Assembly: GCA_016933315.1 (NCBI GenBank)
Contig: JAFGBE010000025.1
Location: forward strand, 1-10,743
DNA: 10,743 bases
Reading direction: 5' to 3'
Origin: Candidatus Auribacterota bacterium
Lineage (GTDB): Bacteria; Auribacterota; UBA6266
Part shown: piece by piece, positions 6,406-10,743 of the stretch
Position numbering within the stretch: position 1 is the first letter of the stretch
How the letters are laid out: every line of letters starts with the position of its first letter
Program-made: the position numbers and the translations under genes
The notes under the pieces: model-generated
The model's input: only the letters and a program-made list of their open reading frames with translations
What the model was told of the DNA's origin: nothing
Database searches by the model: none

Positions 6406-9400
6406 ATGAAAAAAATCAAATCTGTTTTACTACTTGCGGGTATCTTTTTTACTTTGGCCAATCTGCAGGCCGCCGAAAAAACAGCATCTCCTACTTTTGA
6501 TATCTCAGTCATAGACAGTTATCCCGTCCCGATTCAGAACGATATAGTCTACCCTTCCTTTGAAAAACAGGACAGGGATTACTTTTCTCTGGACGGAAAA
6601 TGGCTGATAAAAAAAGTCGACGGCGACCATGAACTGACATTGAAGGAAAGGTCGCAAAATATAATAGGTCTCCTTGAAGGGGAAAGCGGAGGCGCGACAT
6701 CCCTGTATTTCGATTCAAGCGGCTGGAAAGAATACAATGTTCCACAGCCTGTCAACATCCCTCCCGAAAGATATCAGGGCGTCGTCTGGTACAGGAAAAA
6801 TTTTGAACTTCCCGCGGATTTTCCGGAAAGGAGGGTAAAGCTTTTCTTCCTCGGCGCAAATTACTTTACCGACGTCTGGGTTAACGGCCAGCATATAGGA
6901 TATCACGAAGGCGGCTACACGCCATTTGCCTTTGATATAACAAAGGTCCTGAAAGAAGGCGAAAATTTCATAACTGTAAGGGTTGATAATATTCCATGGA
7001 AACCATCCAGTTACACGCCCAACGATTATTTTAACAAGGGGAATATCATTCCCTACAAAACATGCGACTGGTGGAATTTTACGGGGATTCTTAGAAGCGT
7101 CTATATGGAAGCAAGCTCTCTTGTCTCCATATCAAGAATAGATATAAAGACCATGGTTACGGGCAAGGATTCGGCCAATATAAAGGTTTTCACAGTAATT
7201 GAAAACACTTCTCCCGAGGCTTTTCCCGGAAAACTCACTTACAGGTTATGGGAAGCGGAAATCACCGAGGAAAACCTGCTTTCAGAAAAACCCGAAGATA
7301 TCGCGTGCAGGTCAAAAACAGCGCGTTTAGGAAAGAACTATTCTTCAAAATTCTCAATACCCCCCCATTCAAAAGCTGTCATAACAGATGCTTTCAACCT
7401 GAAAAATATTAAATTATGGTCTGATGAATCCCCTCAACTTTATGTTTTTAAAGCAAACCTTATCAATGCATCTTCAAGAAGCCGTTCCAGAACAAGGATC
7501 ACACGGAATCAGGATGATTTCTGCGTCCAGTTCGGATTCAGGGATATATCCATAATCCCGTCAAAGCAGAAAATACTGATCAACGGGCAGGAAACATTTT
7601 TTGCCGGTGTCGGCAGGCACGAGGTCTTTAACGGAATCGACGGATATGAAACCGGCGGATTAAACAAATTGAAATCCGACGATATGAAATTAATAAAGGA
7701 AATGAACGGCAACTTTTTAAGGGAAGGGCATTATCCAAACTATTTTATGACAGATGAGCTTGCCGACAGGCATGGTATATACATATGGGAAGAAATACCG
7801 GCATACTGGATAGACGGTTCCTCTTTTGACCTGCAGCGCAAAGACAGGAAAATAGCCCTGCAGATGTTCCGTGAAATGGTCTACAAGGGAATAAATAACC
7901 CATCTGTAATCTTCTGGGGGGTATGCAACGAATGCGGCTCTGAAAAGGAACGGACCGAATATATCAAATGGCTTATGAAAGACGCGCTGCAATACGACCA
8001 GCAAAGAATTATAGCCCAATCAGCCGCCGGAGGGGATACGGACGACAGCACACAGCAGCCCTGTCCCGTAGCCGGATTCACATTGTACGGAGGTGTTTTT
8101 TACGGCGGCAGCAGTTATTACTCCGAAACCGCAAAGCTGATTAAAGAAATAAATAAAGCATTCCCCCAAAAACCGATAATAGCTACCGAATTCGGCAAAT
8201 GGAGCGGTTCATCCGGCAGTGAAGAGGGGGAATTCGACCAGGTAAGGGTTGCAAAAGGCACTTTTTCCGCGTTTGATGAGAACCATTCGGTGGCAGGATG
8301 CGCGTGGTGGTGCCTTGCCGACTGGCACACAATGATAAGCGAACCGCAGACAATGGGGCTGATGAATTCCAACAGGAAATATTTTAAACCTGTTTTCTTC
8401 GCACTACAGGAACTTTACGGGGAGAAAAAAGACCAATTCGATTTCAGCATTGGCAACTATACACTTGAGGATAACACGCTGAATGTGAATTTTAAATCAA
8501 GCGCGGATATCACCCTTTCCTACTCAGTCAACAACATAGATTTCAGCGATATAGATAGCGCAGAAGACTTAAGAGAAGACAAACAGGAAGAGCAAAAAAC
8601 CGCAGATAAAAAACTGCAGGTCGACATTTCAGCGTTATCCGAAGGGTCTCACACTGTTTACATAAAAGCGAGGAGCCCCAAGGGCATTTTCAAAACAGTC
8701 CCCGTTACAATCAATATCGACCGGATTGATGATCCCCCTGTCATCAATATTTTGCAGTATACCGACCAGATTATAGACTCCGGGATTATATTATTTGAGG
8801 TGACTGATGACAGGTCGGAAGCTGAAATAGAATGCCTGTTGAACGGGGAAACAGCTCTTTCCCCTGTTAAAGACAAATTCTATTATATAGTAAAAATCGG
8901 CCCGGAACAAACCGGAGAAACCGATACAGTAAAACTTTCGGTTAAAGCATCGGACGGGGCAAATTCATCAACCAGAGAAATAGAGATGCATAAAGCCTCA
9001 GGAATCGGCAAGCCTATCGAGCTTCCTTACAACAACGACTGGATATCGAATTCGGATAATCTCCAGGACGGGTCCGGATGGAATTTCCCGGGCCAGGAAA
9101 TGCCGGATTTTGAAAACGGCTTTATTATGAAAGACAAAGACGGGCGGAACCTGGTATTCAGGCTGAAAGGAATTAAAGACGGTGAATTAAACAATATCGA
9201 ATGTTCCTCCCAGGCAATTAAATTCGACGGGCGAAAAGTGAAAGAAATTCTTATCCTGGGCGCCCGGCACAACGGAAGCGGATACTCGCCTTTTGAAATA
9301 ACATTCGCAGACGGAAAAACAGAAAAAGTCTATCTCGGTTTTTCTGACTGGGACAGGGGCATGCCTAATCTCGGTGAGAAACCCCTGGTTTTCACCGTGC

Positions 9401-9546
9401 ATCATCAAATGGGCGTCCAGATGAAGCCTCAGTGCGCGCTGTATCTCCAGAACATCAAATTTGACGAACCCAGGGAAATCTCATATATAGTTTTCCCTAA
9501 CGACGACAAGCTTCACATATTCGCGGTTTCGGCATTAGAGGAATAA
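6406..9546 (+). CDS. Secreted GH2-family beta-glycosidase with C-terminal Ig-like and beta-sandwich domains
   Basis: 1046 residues; hydrolyses terminal beta-linked sugars from a glycan by the retaining mechanism of clan GH-A. A signal peptide covers 1-23 (L-Q-A-A, then E24). The GH2 sugar-binding jelly roll spans about 55-195 (W-Y-R-K-N-F at 128, W-V-N-G-Q at 158), the central Ig-like domain about 240-375, and the TIM barrel about 380-675. Barrel motifs are G-R-H-E (403-406), R-E-G-H-Y-P (439-444) and E-E-I-P (462-465). The acid/base is E509 in W-G-V-C-N-E and the nucleophile E595 in A-T-E-F-G. The N-x-K-G motif of beta-glucuronidases is replaced by Q-T-M-G (648-651), which argues against glucuronidase. 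Two Ig-like domains (about 680-865) and a final beta-sandwich (about 870-1046) follow. I chose ATG 6406 over the in-frame TTG at 6313 because the signal peptide starts there. The ribosome binding site is weak, so coupling to the preceding gene is likely. Substrate is uncertain; beta-galactosidase is one option. Confidence 0.92.
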   Translation: MKKIKSVLLLAGIFFTLANLQAAEKTASPTFDISVIDSYPVPIQNDIVYPSFEKQDRDYFSLDGKWLIKKVDGDHELTLKERSQNIIGLLEGESGGATSLYFDSSGWKEYNVPQPVNIPPERYQGVVWYRKNFELPADFPERRVKLFFLGANYFTDVWVNGQHIGYHEGGYTPFAFDITKVLKEGENFITVRVDNIPWKPSSYTPNDYFNKGNIIPYKTCDWWNFTGILRSVYMEASSLVSISRIDIKTMVTGKDSANIKVFTVIENTSPEAFPGKLTYRLWEAEITEENLLSEKPEDIACRSKTARLGKNYSSKFSIPPHSKAVITDAFNLKNIKLWSDESPQLYVFKANLINASSRSRSRTRITRNQDDFCVQFGFRDISIIPSKQKILINGQETFFAGVGRHEVFNGIDGYETGGLNKLKSDDMKLIKEMNGNFLREGHYPNYFMTDELADRHGIYIWEEIPAYWIDGSSFDLQRKDRKIALQMFREMVYKGINNPSVIFWGVCNECGSEKERTEYIKWLMKDALQYDQQRIIAQSAAGGDTDDSTQQPCPVAGFTLYGGVFYGGSSYYSETAKLIKEINKAFPQKPIIATEFGKWSGSSGSEEGEFDQVRVAKGTFSAFDENHSVAGCAWWCLADWHTMISEPQTMGLMNSNRKYFKPVFFALQELYGEKKDQFDFSIGNYTLEDNTLNVNFKSSADITLSYSVNNIDFSDIDSAEDLREDKQEEQKTADKKLQVDISALSEGSHTVYIKARSPKGIFKTVPVTINIDRIDDPPVINILQYTDQIIDSGIILFEVTDDRSEAEIECLLNGETALSPVKDKFYYIVKIGPEQTGETDTVKLSVKASDGANSSTREIEMHKASGIGKPIELPYNNDWISNSDNLQDGSGWNFPGQEMPDFENGFIMKDKDGRNLVFRLKGIKDGELNNIECSSQAIKFDGRKVKEILILGARHNGSGYSPFEITFADGKTEKVYLGFSDWDRGMPNLGEKPLVFTVHHQMGVQMKPQCALYLQNIKFDEPREISYIVFPNDDKLHIFAVSALEE

Positions 9547-9549
9547 AAG

Positions 9550-10128
9550 ATGAAAATTTATATTTTTATTCTACTGGCTGTGATATGCACCGCTGTTAAT
9601 TCACAAATCATACTTGAATTAACTTACCAGAATTTCGACTCGGGCAAAGTAACCGGTGTCTTCTATGACCCATGGAACAGCAACCCGGCCCTCGAAAAAG
9701 ACGTCCAGCCTATTAAAGAACTGGGGAAAATGTGCCTGAAAATATACGCCACAGGCAACAACGGCGGGACCGTCGGTATTTACCCCCAGGACTCTTTCTT
9801 TGAAAATATAGAGAATTATCTTTTTACCGATAATACTGTTTTTTCAATAATGGTTCTTGACAGGGTCGGACAGCATACGTTTGAATGCAAGATATTTGAC
9901 ACTGCAGGCAACAGGTACGCCATTTATTCCAACGAAAAGAGCAAAAAAGACAAATGGCAGAGGGTCTTCTGGCGGATGAAAGAATTTATCAAGCTCGGCC
10001 TTGAGCCGGCGAAAATAGCCAAAGTCGAAATTTTTGTGTATGACAACGGGGAATATTACTATGATAATCTCAAGATTTTCGAATTAAACAATGAAGGCAA
10101 TAAAAACACCGGAGAAATCGCAATTTAA
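9550..10128 (+). CDS. Small secreted beta-sandwich-like protein, paralogue 2
   Basis: 192 residues, unnamed family. A signal peptide covers 1-18 (A-V-N-S before Q19). The mature domain has Y-Q-N-F-D (26-30), S-N-P-A (44-47), N-G-G-T-V-G-I-Y-P (71-79), M-V-L-D (101-104), F-E-C-K-I (111-115), K-E-F-I-K-L-G-L (144-151) and G-E-Y-Y-Y-D-N (167-173). It aligns almost without gaps to the protein at 3147, including two shared cysteines, and has a hydrophilic 15-residue tail the others lack. The ATG is 3 bases after the GH2 stop, with AGAGGAA overlapping the GH2 end, so it is surely co-translated with the enzyme. It may bind the glycan that the GH2 enzyme attacks. That is inferred from context and from its resemblance to carbohydrate-binding modules. 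Confidence 0.87.
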   Translation: MKIYIFILLAVICTAVNSQIILELTYQNFDSGKVTGVFYDPWNSNPALEKDVQPIKELGKMCLKIYATGNNGGTVGIYPQDSFFENIENYLFTDNTVFSIMVLDRVGQHTFECKIFDTAGNRYAIYSNEKSKKDKWQRVFWRMKEFIKLGLEPAKIAKVEIFVYDNGEYYYDNLKIFELNNEGNKNTGEIAI

Positions 10129-10153
10129 CAAAAAAAACAAAAAGGAGGGTTTT

Positions 10154-10714
10154 ATGACAAGGTTATGTATGTTGTTCATTGCGATCGTCTTTACTGTATG
10201 TCTTGCTTCCCCCTGTTTTTCTGAAAGTATCTCTTTTCAGAGCTTCGAGGAAGACCAGGCAGTAGATGATAATAACAGCAATGAAGTCCAGGATAGCGGC
10301 GATTATTTTTACGACCAGTGGTACTCGAATCCAAGCTTTGAGGATACCAATCCCCATACAGGGAAAAGAGCCGTTATCATGAGGTCCAAAAATCCCGGCG
10401 ACCACGGCGGAACAATAGGTGTATATCCCTCGAAAGAGTTCAAAGAAAACGTGCAGGGTAAAAAGCCTACAAAACTTTCTGTCTGGGTTTATGACAAACA
10501 CGGCGACAATACCATAGAGCTAAAGATACTCGACGCAAAAGGAAGTTATAAACTCTGGTCAAATGAAAGGTCACAGAGGAACCGCTGGACAAAAATCACA
10601 TGGGATATAAATGGGCTCATTAAAGAAGGCCTCGATCCGAATACCATAGAAAAAATAGAATTGTATGAATGGTCTGACGGAGAATATATATTCGACGATG
10701 TTACGCTGGAATAA
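10154..10714 (+). CDS. Small secreted beta-sandwich-like protein, paralogue 3 (divergent)
   Basis: 186 residues, unnamed family. A signal peptide covers 1-23, ending C-F-S before E24. The three cysteines are confined to the signal region, none of them in an acceptable lipobox, so it is predicted soluble rather than a lipoprotein. The core matches the other two copies: Y-S-N-P-S (57-61), G-G-T-I-G-V-Y-P (85-92), V-W-V-Y-D (110-114), I-E-L-K-I-L-D (121-127), G-L-I-K-E-G-L (154-160) and G-E-Y-I-F-D-D (176-182). It differs by an acidic, asparagine-rich insertion after F-E-E-D (about 34-50) and by lacking the shared cysteines. I chose ATG 10154 over ATG 10091 because AGGAGG lies 5 bases upstream and the upstream extension would bury the signal peptide. 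It follows paralogue 2 by 25 bases and ends in two stop codons in a row (TAA TAA). No terminator is visible in the 26 bases left. Confidence 0.87.
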   Translation: MTRLCMLFIAIVFTVCLASPCFSESISFQSFEEDQAVDDNNSNEVQDSGDYFYDQWYSNPSFEDTNPHTGKRAVIMRSKNPGDHGGTIGVYPSKEFKENVQGKKPTKLSVWVYDKHGDNTIELKILDAKGSYKLWSNERSQRNRWTKITWDINGLIKEGLDPNTIEKIELYEWSDGEYIFDDVTLE

Positions 10715-10743
10715 TAAGGCGCTCTGCGAAGAAAGGCTCCGAA

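Noticed and set aside
10091..10153. ATG start 21 codons upstream for secreted protein 3
   Set aside because: It overlaps the preceding gene in another frame, has no good ribosome binding site and would bury the signal peptide behind a lysine-rich extension.
10154..10222. Lipoprotein signal in secreted protein 3
   Set aside because: The candidate cysteine at residue 21 is preceded by proline (A-S-P-C), and C16 is preceded by T-V, so neither fits a lipobox.

Overview
The window comes from a Gram-negative-type bacterium of moderate GC content, judged by eye to be a little over 40%. It has Sec signal peptides, AGGAGG-like ribosome binding sites and sigma70-like promoters. Two prepilin-like proteins with a C-terminal H-x(8)-DG motif, next to a secreted glycoside hydrolase and a LacI regulator, are a combination typical of Lentisphaerota and related PVC lineages. 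That assignment is an inference from gene content only.

Left part (1-2985, minus strand): a housekeeping pair. A penicillin-binding-protein-type D-Ala-D-Ala carboxypeptidase with a C-terminal peptidoglycan-binding domain overlaps, by GTGA, a YgiQ-family radical SAM protein. At the extreme left edge, a promoter-like sequence, a ribosome binding site and eight open codons suggest the start of another minus-strand gene.

Right part (3040-10714, plus strand): what looks like a carbohydrate-use locus under one LacI-family regulator. A stand-alone secreted beta-sandwich-like protein (3147-3710) has its own promoter and operator. Next comes a six-gene transcription unit that begins with the regulator: lacI, prepilin-like 1, prepilin-like 2, GH2 glycosidase, secreted protein 2, secreted protein 3. 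Gaps inside it run from a 4-base overlap to 55 bases. Both transcription units begin with the same arrangement: a TTGAMA -35 box, then exactly 20 bases from its start a TGTTAMCGTTAACA palindrome whose left half also reads as an extended -10 element. The regulator would therefore repress itself, the glycosidase operon and the satellite gene together until a sugar ligand releases it.

The three small secreted proteins are paralogues with no family I can name. They share a GGT[VI]G[VI]YP core and resemble a carbohydrate-binding jelly-roll module. With the GH2 enzyme they form a plausible extracytoplasmic glycan-binding and glycan-cleaving set, and the two pseudopilin-like proteins could help display or export it. 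The most striking sequence detail is a 123-bp in-frame, inverted-repeat-bounded insertion in the leader of the first prepilin. It sits between 9-bp direct repeats exactly at the prepilin cleavage motif, and removing it restores an ordinary 19-residue leader. No tRNA, rRNA, CRISPR array or transposase gene was seen, and no stretch of 300 bases lacks a gene.
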